From Flavobacteriia bacterium (GTDB taxonomy: Bacteria; Bacteroidota; Bacteroidia; Flavobacteriales; Flavobacteriaceae), in contig RDYL01000004.1 of NCBI GenBank assembly GCA_004293165.1, forward strand, positions 148,393-212,392: DNA of 64,000 bases. The letters are read 5' to 3'. Positions 40,161-47,874 of the stretch are shown in pieces (the first letter of the stretch is position 1; each line of letters starts with the position of its first letter). A program made the translations under genes and the position numbers. The notes under the pieces were generated by a model, which was not told where the DNA came from, did no database searches, and worked only from the letters and a program-made list of their open reading frames with translations.

Positions 40161-40490
40161 TTATTTGTTAGAAATTTTTGAAATTAATTGGGTTACCGCA
40201 AACTGAACGCCATAACCTAGAATTTGTTTGAATGGATTTTTGGATGTGCCAACTACCAATCTTTTAGTTAGATAACCACCTAAAACGCTGGCAATGTTAG
40301 TATATAAATTGTCCTTGTTAGTAGCGGTTTTATAAAATTCGCTAATACCTTGATTAACAATATTGGAAACGGTAAAAGAATTATGAACTATGAAATATTG
40401 TTCTTTTAATTCCATGAATTCCTTAGTTCGTTTTGTTTTTAAAGTAGCAATTTTAGCATCGAGAATATCGGTTTGTTTAAGCGCTTTCAT
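40161..40490 (-). CDS. Small hypothetical protein of the stress operon
   Basis: 109 residues with a helical charged first half (DAKIATLKTKRTKEFMELKE) and a more hydrophobic end (LYTNIASVLGGYLTKRLVVG, QILGYGVQFAVTQLISKISN) that may lie on the membrane. No known domain. It begins 2 bases after the holin-like gene's stop, so it is co-transcribed and probably works with it. Bacteroidetes genomes often have a gene of this size at this place. Confidence 0.65.
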   Translation of the reverse strand: MKALKQTDILDAKIATLKTKRTKEFMELKEQYFIVHNSFTVSNIVNQGISEFYKTATNKDNLYTNIASVLGGYLTKRLVVGTSKNPFKQILGYGVQFAVTQLISKISNK

Positions 40491-40492
40491 CC

Positions 40493-40876
40493 CTATATAT
40501 TGTTTGTATTACTTTCATTTTCAGCGATAATCTTATCTTTTAACAGCTTTGAAACAATTAAATTATCGATTGGAATTTTAATTAACGTTTTTCTAAAAAC
40601 AAAAACGATTAGGGCAACTATAAAATAAAATCCAGAAATAAGGAAAAATCCCATAGCATAATCATTTAAGAGTTTACCAATTAAAAGACTGATTCCTATG
40701 TTAATAAACAATATAAACATAGCCACTATGATTACCATGGAAGTTATTACAGCTAAAGATGATATTACATCTGATGTTTTATCAATTGTGTTTAATTGTA
40801 ATAATTCAAAACTAGTTTTGGTATATTTTTCTGCTTTATTATAAAGTAGTTCAATATCAGTGGCTATGTTTTCCAT
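40493..40876 (-). CDS. Holin-X-like membrane protein
   Basis: 127 residues. The first 30 form a helix (ELLYNKAEKYTKTSFELLQL), then two strong membrane segments (about 40-70 SLAVITSMVIIVAMFILFIN, and 78-102 AMGFFLISGFYFIVALIVFV) and a basic end. This is the pattern of the phage-holin superfamily III / Actinobacterial Holin-X-type proteins found in chromosomes without phage. It probably has no lysis role. It lies 7 bases after the YtxH gene in a five-gene operon. Confidence 0.75.
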   Translation of the reverse strand: MENIATDIELLYNKAEKYTKTSFELLQLNTIDKTSDVISSLAVITSMVIIVAMFILFINIGISLLIGKLLNDYAMGFFLISGFYFIVALIVFVFRKTLIKIPIDNLIVSKLLKDKIIAENESNTNNI

Positions 40877-40883
40877 TGCTTTT

Positions 40884-41153
40884 TTATCTTGTAATTTCGT
40901 TACTCATTCGTTCTAATTTCGATTTTCCTTCTTCAATAACTTCTTCTGCGTTGGAAGTAAAATTGGAATATTGATCTTCCACCGAAGCAATAAAGTCAGT
41001 AAAACTTCCTTTTAAATTATCTTTTAAATCGGTTCCTTTCTGTGCAATTTTTCTTCTTGTATTGCTACCTTTATCTGGTGCAAATAAAACACCCAATATT
41101 GCACCAATTGCTAATCCACTTAACACTCCTATAACCACGTCTGTATTTTTCAT
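40884..41153 (-). CDS. YtxH domain-containing protein
   Basis: 89 residues. The YtxH core is plain: VIGVLSGLAIGAILGVLFAP, then DKGSNTRRKIAQKGTDLKDN, followed by an amphipathic helix with an acidic, Ser-rich face. YtxH proteins are general-stress proteins with one glycine-rich membrane helix. It is followed by the holin-like gene and preceded by a 50-residue membrane gene, all on the minus strand. Confidence 0.88.
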   Translation of the reverse strand: MKNTDVVIGVLSGLAIGAILGVLFAPDKGSNTRRKIAQKGTDLKDNLKGSFTDFIASVEDQYSNFTSNAEEVIEEGKSKLERMSNEITR

Positions 41154-41172
41154 CGTATTATTTTTTAATGAT

Positions 41173-41325
41173 TTATATTTCTCTCCCTTTGATTAATCTA
41201 AATAATATTGCAATTATTGCGATTACTAATAAAATGTGGATAATATTACCCGCACTGTAAACAAAAAAACCTAATGCCCAAAGAATAACAAGCACAACTG
41301 CCACGGTGTATAATAAATTTGACAT
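41173..41325 (-). CDS. lmo0937-family small membrane protein
   Basis: 50 residues translated by hand from the ATG at 41325 to a TAA at 41173: it opens MSNLLYTVAVVLVILWALGF, then FVYSAGNIIHILLVIAIIA and a basic tail ILFRLIKGREI. Two short membrane helices and the W-A-L-G-F-F turn, with H30-I-L-L-V, match the lmo0937-like family, usually about 50 residues. It is the first gene of the stress operon, 19 bases before the YtxH gene. The family is commonly found in stress-induced gene sets in Bacteroidetes; the biochemical role is unknown. Confidence 0.8.
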   Translation of the reverse strand: MSNLLYTVAVVLVILWALGFFVYSAGNIIHILLVIAIIAILFRLIKGREI

Positions 41326-41476
41326 ATCTTTATATTTTAAAGGTTACAATTTGATGGGATACGTATTAAATCCCTTCTTTTTTACTTAAACAAAGGTGTA
41401 ACTTATTGAATACATTTGTGTTACATAGCAAATTTTAAATGTTATATATTTCCCACTTTTATTGAAATATTGTTAC

Positions 41477-41507
41477 TTTGAGTTTCCAAAACTTTGAGTT
41501 AACTTTG
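41477..41507 (+). promoter_or_regulatory. Promoter of pyrF
   Basis: TTTG (41477-41480), a 19-base spacer and TAACTTTG (41500-41507) fit the consensus fully, 31 bases before the TTG start of pyrF. Confidence 0.75.
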
Positions 41508-41538
41508 CCAAACTACTAACACTAAACATCACACCGTT

Positions 41539-42351
41539 TTGACAACACAACAACTGCAAGACCAAATTCAAGCTAAAAAATCATTTCTTTGTATTGGTTT
41601 GGATGTCGATTTGAATAAAATCCCAGAGCATTTATTACAAACCGAAGATCCAATTTTTGAATTCAATAAAGCAATTATCGATGCTACGCATGATTTGTGT
41701 GTTTCTTATAAACCGAACACCGCATTTTATGAAGCTTACGGTATAAAAGGTTGGCAATCATTAGAGAAAACAATCAAGTACATCAACTCCAACTATCCAG
41801 AAATTTTCACCATTGCCGATGCAAAACGTGGCGATATTGGTAATACTTCTTCGATGTATGCCAGAGCTTTTTTCAATGATTTGGATTTCGATTCGGTAAC
41901 CGTGGCACCTTATATGGGAAAAGATTCGGTTGAACCTTTTTTAGCATTTGAAGATAAGCATACAATCATGCTAGCCTTAACATCAAACGAAGGTGCTTTT
42001 GATTTTCAAACGCAAAATGTTGATGGAACTGAATTGTATAAAGTAGTGTTAGAAACGTCAAAATCTTGGAAAAACGCACATAATTTAATGTATGTAGTTG
42101 GCGCGACTAAAGCCGAATATTTCACTGAAATTAGAAAAATAGTTCCTGATAGTTTCTTACTAGTTCCGGGTGTTGGCGCTCAGGGGGGAAGTTTAGCTGA
42201 GGTTTGTAAATACGGAATGAGTAAAAACGTAGGTTTGTTAATCAATTCTTCAAGAGGAATTATTTATGCTTCCAACGGAACAGATTTCGCTGCAAAGGCT
42301 AGGGAAGAAGCTTTGAAATTGCAATTAGAAATGCAATCTATTTTAGGGTAA
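41539..42351 (+). CDS. pyrF: Orotidine 5'-phosphate decarboxylase (type 2)
   Basis: 270 residues from a TTG at 41539; the family-typical start [20 protein letters not shown] supports it and no ATG fits. [51 protein letters not shown] (the Asp-Lys-Arg-Gly-Asp catalytic loop) and [12 protein letters not shown] with [11 protein letters not shown] are the markers of the long type 2 enzyme. It makes UMP from OMP, the last step of pyrimidine synthesis. The promoter just upstream is a very good match. It may be co-transcribed with the BtuF-like gene 25 bases downstream. Confidence 0.95.
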   Translation: MTTQQLQDQIQAKKSFLCIGLDVDLNKIPEHLLQTEDPIFEFNKAIIDATHDLCVSYKPNTAFYEAYGIKGWQSLEKTIKYINSNYPEIFTIADAKRGDIGNTSSMYARAFFNDLDFDSVTVAPYMGKDSVEPFLAFEDKHTIMLALTSNEGAFDFQTQNVDGTELYKVVLETSKSWKNAHNLMYVVGATKAEYFTEIRKIVPDSFLLVPGVGAQGGSLAEVCKYGMSKNVGLLINSSRGIIYASNGTDFAAKAREEALKLQLEMQSILG

Positions 42352-42376
42352 ATATTGAATATTTACTATTGAAATC

Positions 42377-43171
42377 ATGCAACTCACAGACCAATTAGGA
42401 ACTTCACATACATTCGATACTCAACTTGTTCGAATTGTCTCCTTAGTGCCCTCGCAAACCGAATTGTTATACGATTTAGGGTTAGAAGACAACATCGTTG
42501 GAATTACCAAATTCTGCGTGTATCCTGTTCATTTTAAGGCTACAAAAACTATTGTTGGCGGGACTAAAAACGTCAAATTTGATAAAATAAAAGCGCTTCA
42601 GCCTGATATTATTATTTGCAACAAAGAAGAAAATACGAAAGAAATTGTTGAAGAGTTAAGTGCAATTTGCCCTGTTTGGGTCACCGATATCTATACGATT
42701 GAAGATAATCTACAAATGATTTCCGATTTTGGTCAATTGTTTAACAAACGTACCGAAGCTCAAAAATGGATTGATAAAATTAATTTTGCTTATCAAGATT
42801 TCAAGCAATTTGTTGAAGATAAACCGACTAAGAAAGCTGCTTATTTCATTTGGGCGAATCCGTATATGGTTGCTGGAAATAACACATTTATTAACGAATT
42901 GTTGCAATTGAATCGTTTCGAAAATATTTACAAAGAAAAAGAAGGACGTTATCCTGAAATTGAATTGAAGAAAATTCGATTAGAAGGGGATCCAGATTAT
43001 GTGTTTTTGTCTTCCGAACCTTTTTCGTTTAAGGACGAACATGCGTTTGAAATTGGACGTTTTACGCATCATGCCAAAACTGTTTTTGTGGATGGCGAGA
43101 TGTTTTCGTGGTATGGAAGTCGTTTGTTAAAAGCTTTTGCTTATTTCAAAGTACTCCATGATAAAATTTAA
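42377..43171 (+). CDS. BtuF-like helical-backbone substrate-binding protein without a signal peptide
   Basis: 264 residues with the fold of cobalamin/siderophore-binding proteins: RIVSLVPSQTELLYDLGLED, VGITKFCVYP, VGGTKNVKFDKIKALQPDII, then WIDKINFAY, FIWANPYMVAGNNTFINELL and WYGSRLLKAFAYFKVLH. Normally these are periplasmic, but this one starts MQLTDQLGTSHTFDTQLVRI, with no hydrophobic signal and no lipobox. No in-frame upstream start was found that would add one. It therefore seems cytoplasmic. No ABC permease gene is nearby. The role is unclear. Confidence 0.8.
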   Translation: MQLTDQLGTSHTFDTQLVRIVSLVPSQTELLYDLGLEDNIVGITKFCVYPVHFKATKTIVGGTKNVKFDKIKALQPDIIICNKEENTKEIVEELSAICPVWVTDIYTIEDNLQMISDFGQLFNKRTEAQKWIDKINFAYQDFKQFVEDKPTKKAAYFIWANPYMVAGNNTFINELLQLNRFENIYKEKEGRYPEIELKKIRLEGDPDYVFLSSEPFSFKDEHAFEIGRFTHHAKTVFVDGEMFSWYGSRLLKAFAYFKVLHDKI

Positions 43172-43228
43172 AATTTGTTCAACTCATAAGTCTCTTGAAA
43201 AGCTTACATTTGAAAAAAAAATAAAGAT

Positions 43229-44011
43229 TTGATTTCCTACACAATTTATAAAAATGAATCGAGTTCAGAGTGGGTTACTTTTGTTCATGGAGCAGGAGGA
43301 AGTTCGTCTGTATGGTTTAAGCAAATTCGTGATTTTCAGAAGCATTTTAATGTTTTGCTTTTGGATTTAAGAGGTCATGGCGATTCAAAAGAACCATTGA
43401 AATCGGCATTTAAGCAGCAATATACGTTTAAAGCCATTGCCGAAGATATTGTTGAGGTAATCAATCATTTAAAAATAGAATCGTCTCATTTTGTGGGAAT
43501 TTCATTGGGTTCCATTGTTATTCGTCAATTGGCAGAAATGCATCCCAATCGAGTGAAAAGCATGATTTTAGGCGGTGCCATTTTAAAAATGAATTTCCGT
43601 TCTCAAGTATTAATGCGCTTGGGTAATATGTTTAAATACGTGTTGCCTTATTTGGTTTTGTACAAGTTTTTTGCGTTTGTGATTATGCCAAAAAAGAACC
43701 ACAAGCAATCGCGCTTACTTTTTATTAACGAAGCCAAGAAATTATACCAAAAAGAATTTATTAAATGGTTCAAACTCACTGCTGAAATCAATCCTGTTTT
43801 GCGTTGGTTTCGCCAAAAAGAACTGAACATTCCCACATTATATGTCATGGGACAAGAAGATTATATGTTTCTGCCCACAGTAAAACAAGTAGTTGCCAAT
43901 CATGTAAAAACGGCCGAACTTTTCATCATCCAAAATTGTGGGCATGTAGTAAATGTAGAGCAACCTTTGATTTTTAATGAAGCTGTGATTGGGTATTTGA
44001 AGAAGAGGTAG
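43229..44011 (+). CDS. Alpha/beta hydrolase
   Basis: 260 residues from a TTG at 43229; the next residues ISYTIYKNESSSEWVTFVHG give a normal start. The fold shows VTFVHGAGGSSSVWFKQIRD (oxyanion hole), VLLLDLRGHGDSKEP, and the nucleophile elbow GISLGSIV with its Ser. The acid lies in YVMGQEDYMFLP and the catalytic His in IIQNCGHVVNVEQPL. No signal peptide, so cytoplasmic. The substrate is unknown. The gene is followed by the restriction-modification module in the opposite direction. Confidence 0.88.
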   Translation: MISYTIYKNESSSEWVTFVHGAGGSSSVWFKQIRDFQKHFNVLLLDLRGHGDSKEPLKSAFKQQYTFKAIAEDIVEVINHLKIESSHFVGISLGSIVIRQLAEMHPNRVKSMILGGAILKMNFRSQVLMRLGNMFKYVLPYLVLYKFFAFVIMPKKNHKQSRLLFINEAKKLYQKEFIKWFKLTAEINPVLRWFRQKELNIPTLYVMGQEDYMFLPTVKQVVANHVKTAELFIIQNCGHVVNVEQPLIFNEAVIGYLKKR

Positions 44012-44097
44012 ATAGATTATACTTTAAGAACCGTGAGTAGCAATAATCAGCTTTTTTAATGGTTACATTTATGAAACTTTTCATTTCGAAGCGAATT

Positions 44098-44126
44098 CTT
44101 ATCAAGTTGTAATTACTTTTGATAAG
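44098..44126. other. Hairpin in the gap before the restriction-modification module
   Basis: CTTATCAA (44098-44105) pairs perfectly with TTGATAAG (44119-44126). There is no T run. The rest of the 44012-44225 gap is AT-rich, and I see no gene in it. Confidence 0.45.
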
Positions 44127-44225
44127 GGCTAAAAAGCTAGATAATCCAATGACTACCAAATTTTTTATATACGATGTTGTATTAATTACTTTTTTTGTGT
44201 TCTAATTGTCATGCAATATTAGTTT

Positions 44226-44708
44226 TTACGATATGCTATTCATAAAATCAATATCTTGTTTTTTTGCGTCCCACTTAAGAACTTGAATTTGACGACCGGG
44301 TCTAAACTCTAAAATATCTTTTCTGTTAAAAGAAGTTAGAAGTTTTGCTAGAGTTGACCCCATGCCTTCGGGTGCAATTAAAATTGAAAAAATAGGTAAG
44401 GCTATACAAGAATACCCAATTAATTGGGATAAATCAATAAGTTTAAGTTGACCTATTTTAACTTCAACAAATACTAGTTCTACTTTGTCTTCATATTCAA
44501 TAAATCCAGTAATGTCTTGTCGGATTTTATATGTAGTAAAATCTGAAAAAAAGCGTTGATATTTTAATTTTATAATAAAATTTGATAGGTCACTATCGTG
44601 AGTATCCAAAACAGTAATTTTTTTAGCTTTTCTACCAAAATCCCCTTTAAGTCTATTCTCAAGCCAAACTATTAAGTCTGGATAAATTTCTATTTCATTA
44701 CTATACAT
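44226..44708 (-). CDS. Small PD-(D/E)XK nuclease, predicted cleavage subunit of the R-M module
   Basis: 160 residues from the ATG at 44708, which shares one base with the stop of the LAGLIDADG-like gene (TGATG). A TTG nine codons earlier is a possible longer start. The nuclease core is DITGFIEYEDKVELVFVEVK: Asp65, then Glu82-Val-Lys84, with a hydrophobic strand before it, followed by LIDLSQLIGYS, where Gln95 and Tyr99 form the QxxxY motif of RecB-like PD-(D/E)XK enzymes. The last part (FRPGRQIQVLKWDAKK) may bind DNA. It is the last gene of the four-gene module. Family known from folds; its role as cutter is inferred. Confidence 0.7.
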   Translation of the reverse strand: MYSNEIEIYPDLIVWLENRLKGDFGRKAKKITVLDTHDSDLSNFIIKLKYQRFFSDFTTYKIRQDITGFIEYEDKVELVFVEVKIGQLKLIDLSQLIGYSCIALPIFSILIAPEGMGSTLAKLLTSFNRKDILEFRPGRQIQVLKWDAKKQDIDFMNSIS

Positions 44709-45610
44709 CAGTTCTTTATATAACAGTTTAAACAATTACAAATTTCCTTGTATGCATCGAAGTGTTTACCTTTTATTTCTGTAGGTAAATCAGAATCATT
44801 TTCATCAGGATGTGTTGGCTTTGTCTTTTTTCTATTTGTTTTACCATCACACATAGAAATACTGGAATCAAAATTTATTTTGTTTATACTTGCAAATTCA
44901 GTTAAGGCTTGTTCTTTATGAGAAACATAAAAACCAATTTTTTGATAATCCTCAGCAAATATCTTCATTTGATGTTCTTTTGCCCAAGATCTGTTCCCTT
45001 TTTTATTATTTGGGTCTCTTAAATTAGGGTGTCCATAATTTATATTTTGAATTGGCACTTGAATTGACTGTAAAAGTCGACATAATTGCGATGGTAGACT
45101 CCAATTTTTTTGAGTTATTTCTATATATACGCGATGTCTGTACGGCTCTGAAAAACCATAATAATTTGAAGGCCTAACATATCCAGTAACATCTCCAATG
45201 CCTCGAACAAATTCTTTCTTATTGATTTCTGTCGATTCAAATAGTGGTTCAGGAACTTGAAAATCGTGATAGCTAAATCTCGTACCGTTAATTAAAAACT
45301 TTATGAATAACCAAGAAATATCCTCTTTGTCCCATTTTAAGACTAAAGAAATACTGTTTTCTGAAACGTCTTTAGCAACATTAATCCCCATATTTTGGAT
45401 TCTAACGATTACTTTGTCAAGACTTGTCTGAATATGTAATTTTTGATTTAAATCTAAATTACCTGCATTAACTTTTTGGCTTTTATATTCAAAATCTATA
45501 ATAATTTTTTTTACATCCTGATTATATTGGATTTGCCCTCTACCTGTTATTAATCCTAACAAGTACGAAATGTCAGGAGTCAAAAAATTAGAAATTTTAT
45601 TTTTTTCCAT
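44708..45610 (-). CDS. LAGLIDADG-fold protein lacking catalytic acids, predicted DNA-recognition subunit
   Basis: 300 residues. Two LAGLIDADG-like helices are visible. The first, ISYLLGLITGRGQI at 14-27, aligns with Thr22 and Arg24 where the motif has its two acids. The second, EFVRGIGDVTGYV at 133-145, has Asp140 but Thr142 at the catalytic place. Typical linker VPEPLFESTEINKKEF precedes the second. Next come YRHRVYIEITQKNW and INYGHPNLRDP. The tail has Cys254, His267, His283 and Cys291/293/296, a possible zinc site. Since both catalytic acids are replaced, I infer DNA binding without cutting. Two methylases lie upstream and a nuclease downstream, so recognition is its likely job. Confidence 0.6.
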   Translation of the reverse strand: MEKNKISNFLTPDISYLLGLITGRGQIQYNQDVKKIIIDFEYKSQKVNAGNLDLNQKLHIQTSLDKVIVRIQNMGINVAKDVSENSISLVLKWDKEDISWLFIKFLINGTRFSYHDFQVPEPLFESTEINKKEFVRGIGDVTGYVRPSNYYGFSEPYRHRVYIEITQKNWSLPSQLCRLLQSIQVPIQNINYGHPNLRDPNNKKGNRSWAKEHQMKIFAEDYQKIGFYVSHKEQALTEFASINKINFDSSISMCDGKTNRKKTKPTHPDENDSDLPTEIKGKHFDAYKEICNCLNCYIKN

Positions 45611-45622
45611 TTAGTCTAATTT

Positions 45623-46711
45623 TTATTTGTCTAATATTAATTCTTTAAAAATTTTGTCAGCAATTGCTTTTGCCATAAGTGGTGGAACTGCATTGCCGAT
45701 TTGAGCTCTAACGTCTACTTTGGGACCATAAAAAATATAATTATCATCAAATGATTGTAATCTAGCTGCTTCCCTTGGTGTAATAGACCTATTTAAAAAA
45801 GGATGATTATTTTTGCCATTTGATGCTGCATCAAATCTAGTATCAATTGTTGGAGATGGTTTATCCCACTCTAATCTACCATAAGTAGAATTAAATTGTT
45901 GTTTACCTAATAATTCTTTTGGTAAATATTCTTTGCCTTTTTCAGGTGGAATCATTTTAAGTTTATTTATGGCTACCATAGCGTGATTAGATGCTTTATG
46001 ATTGTATAGTTTATCACTATTTTCTCTCATCATTTTTTGATATTTAGAATTAGATTCATTTTTATATTCTTGTTCAAAATCTCCTTCGTTTGAATCTAAA
46101 TATGCTAAATCAAAAATTGCATCTTTAACATTTACAGAACATTTAACTGTTGGAAGAGGGAGAGAAATTTTTTTTATTTTACTGCATATAAATATTGCTC
46201 TTTCTCTTGTCTGAGGAACCCCAAAGTCAGTTGCTTTTAGAATTCCAACATTTACGTGATAACCTAGTTTTTTAATTTCAGATTTTATTTGATCTTTAAA
46301 CCACCCCTTTGAGGTTGAAAGTATACTTTTAACATTTTCAATTACAAAAACATCAGGCTGAATTCTTTTAACTAGATTCAAATATTCTATAAATAAAAAA
46401 TTACGAGGATCCTCTAGCCCTAGCTTTTTTCCTTTTAATGAATATCCTTGACAAGGTGGGCCACCAACAATCATATTGACGCCTTTTTTTATTGATAAAT
46501 CAATTACCATGTCTTTTACAGAATTATCTTTTATATCACCTACTATAACTTCTACCTCAGGCATATTGTTTTTTAAAGTTATTGCTAATCTCTCATTTAT
46601 GTCTAAAGCGACCTTAGTCTTAAAATGGGGATTTTTGTGCATGCCATGAGACATGCCACCAGCACCACAGAATAAATCTAAAATTTTAAAATCAACTGTT
46701 TCTTGTGACAT
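45623..46711 (-). CDS. C5-cytosine DNA methyltransferase
   Basis: 362 residues with all main m5C motifs in order: DLFCGAGGMSHG at 12-23 (SAM binding), the catalytic Cys87 in GGPPCQGYSLKG, FVIENV with Glu125, and GVPQTRERAIF with the QTRER motif at 167-171. After the variable target-recognition part come YGRLEWDKPSPTIDTRF and LTPREAARLQSFDDNY-like RSITPREAARLQSF, then IGNAVPPLMAKAIA. It methylates one cytosine of the site and protects host DNA. Its ATG lies 20 bases inside the end of the adenine methylase gene, so they are co-translated. Confidence 0.93.
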   Translation of the reverse strand: MSQETVDFKILDLFCGAGGMSHGMHKNPHFKTKVALDINERLAITLKNNMPEVEVIVGDIKDNSVKDMVIDLSIKKGVNMIVGGPPCQGYSLKGKKLGLEDPRNFLFIEYLNLVKRIQPDVFVIENVKSILSTSKGWFKDQIKSEIKKLGYHVNVGILKATDFGVPQTRERAIFICSKIKKISLPLPTVKCSVNVKDAIFDLAYLDSNEGDFEQEYKNESNSKYQKMMRENSDKLYNHKASNHAMVAINKLKMIPPEKGKEYLPKELLGKQQFNSTYGRLEWDKPSPTIDTRFDAASNGKNNHPFLNRSITPREAARLQSFDDNYIFYGPKVDVRAQIGNAVPPLMAKAIADKIFKELILDK

Positions 46712-47735
46712 GTTTTTTATTTATTATTAAAATTCTTTTGAAGATTTCTTTTCCATTAACTATTGGTTTAAATAAATCAAATTCATTGTCTGAGCCATGA
46801 TTAGCTTCTCCAATTATTTCAAATTGCTCCTCATTGTGATATTTAAGAAAAGTTAGGGGAACTCCCATTATGCCAGTGTAATCCATTGGTATTTCAGATA
46901 CTTTCGAGACATTGATTGCATCATAATTATCATACTTAGGATAATTTTCAGGGCTATAAAAAGCGCTAAGAATCAAATCTTTATGCTTTCGTTCATTGTC
47001 TAGGTTAGTTAGCCACATTGCGTTACCTAAACTTCTCCATTTTTGACCACTATCATCAATCCAAAAACGTGTTTTTCTTGGAGAAGTATCATCGGGAACT
47101 TTGAAAGCCATATCGCCAAATTGATATCCAATCCATGCTTTTCCATTTTTTATGTAAGGGAATACATCTTTATAAGTTATAGCGTTTTGATTCCCAATTA
47201 ATAAATACTTCTTATTGTATTTGACAAGTAGTGAGAACAATTGGGTGAATTTTGAAAAAGGAGGGTTTGTGACAATAATATCAGCTTCTTTTAAATATTC
47301 AACACATTCTTCACTACGAAAATCGCCATCACCATTAAGTTGTTTTATATTATCTTTTTTCTGTAATACTCTTAAAACATCTTCATCACTTAAAGGCTCA
47401 TCAATACAAGAAGAAATATTTTTAACTTCTAGAACATAGGCAGACCTACTGTCTAATTTAACGTTATTGTTATCAAATATATCATGGCCTTCAACAATTC
47501 TGGAGCTTTTATATGATGTACAAATCAATTTTTTTAATTTCAGGATATTGAAATGTTTTAAAAAATATTTTGTGAATGCAGATTCATATGGGTCATCACA
47601 GTTACACAAAACAACTTTTCCAGCAAAATGATTTGCATAATGAGTTACTTCTTCATAAACAGTTTTATAGTCAGTATACCATTCATCTGTATTATGAGAA
47701 TATTTTGCTTTATTCAAAATCGAATTCCCCGACAT
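46692..47735 (-). CDS. EcoRI-family N6-adenine DNA methyltransferase
   Basis: 347 residues. NTDEWYTDYKTVYEEV and KVVLCNCDDPYESAFTKYFL at the N-terminus, DIIVTNPPFSKFTQLFS (the NPPF catalytic motif at 157-160), LIGNQNAITYKDVFPYIKNG, RFWIDDSGQKWRSLGNAMWL and MDYTGIMGVPLTFLKYHN are hallmarks of the EcoRI methylase family. It puts a methyl group on adenine N6. It leads the four-gene module. EcoRI itself uses one such methylase for a palindromic site; here a second, C5 methylase follows, which suggests a non-palindromic site with a different mark on each strand. Confidence 0.9.
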   Translation of the reverse strand: MSGNSILNKAKYSHNTDEWYTDYKTVYEEVTHYANHFAGKVVLCNCDDPYESAFTKYFLKHFNILKLKKLICTSYKSSRIVEGHDIFDNNNVKLDSRSAYVLEVKNISSCIDEPLSDEDVLRVLQKKDNIKQLNGDGDFRSEECVEYLKEADIIVTNPPFSKFTQLFSLLVKYNKKYLLIGNQNAITYKDVFPYIKNGKAWIGYQFGDMAFKVPDDTSPRKTRFWIDDSGQKWRSLGNAMWLTNLDNERKHKDLILSAFYSPENYPKYDNYDAINVSKVSEIPMDYTGIMGVPLTFLKYHNEEQFEIIGEANHGSDNEFDLFKPIVNGKEIFKRILIINKKHVTRNS

Positions 47736-47771
47736 AAACTTTTCTATGTTTCACTTTATTTATAACTCACA

Positions 47772-47779
47772 CAAATGTA
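47772..47779 (-). promoter_or_regulatory. Candidate -7 box of the R-M module
   Basis: On the minus strand TACATTTG fits TAnnTTTG, 36 bases before the first methylase ATG. The only TTG upstream is 23 bases away, so the -33 side is weak. Confidence 0.4.
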
Positions 47780-47812
47780 CTCTATATCTATAGTATTTGG
47801 CACAACTTGTTT

Positions 47813-47864
47813 ATATGTATAACGGCGACATACATATCTTTCTATTTTTTTGGTATATATGTAT
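47813..47864. promoter_or_regulatory. Three ATATGTAT octamers upstream of the R-M module (possible operators)
   Basis: ATATGTAT at 47813-47820 and its reverse complement ATACATAT at 47830-47837 form an inverted pair with a 9-base spacer. A third direct copy lies at 47857-47864. They are just upstream of the module's likely promoter. Confidence 0.5.
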
Positions 47865-47874
47865 GATAAACATC

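Noticed and set aside
43974..44159. Minus-strand open frame of 61 codons overlapping the hydrolase end
   Set aside because: It overlaps the real gene, has no recognisable domain or signal, and its composition is that of the intergenic AT-rich sequence.
44226..45610. LAGLIDADG-like gene as an ordinary homing endonuclease or intein
   Set aside because: It is a free-standing gene coupled to methylases and a nuclease, does not interrupt any gene, and lacks the catalytic acids.
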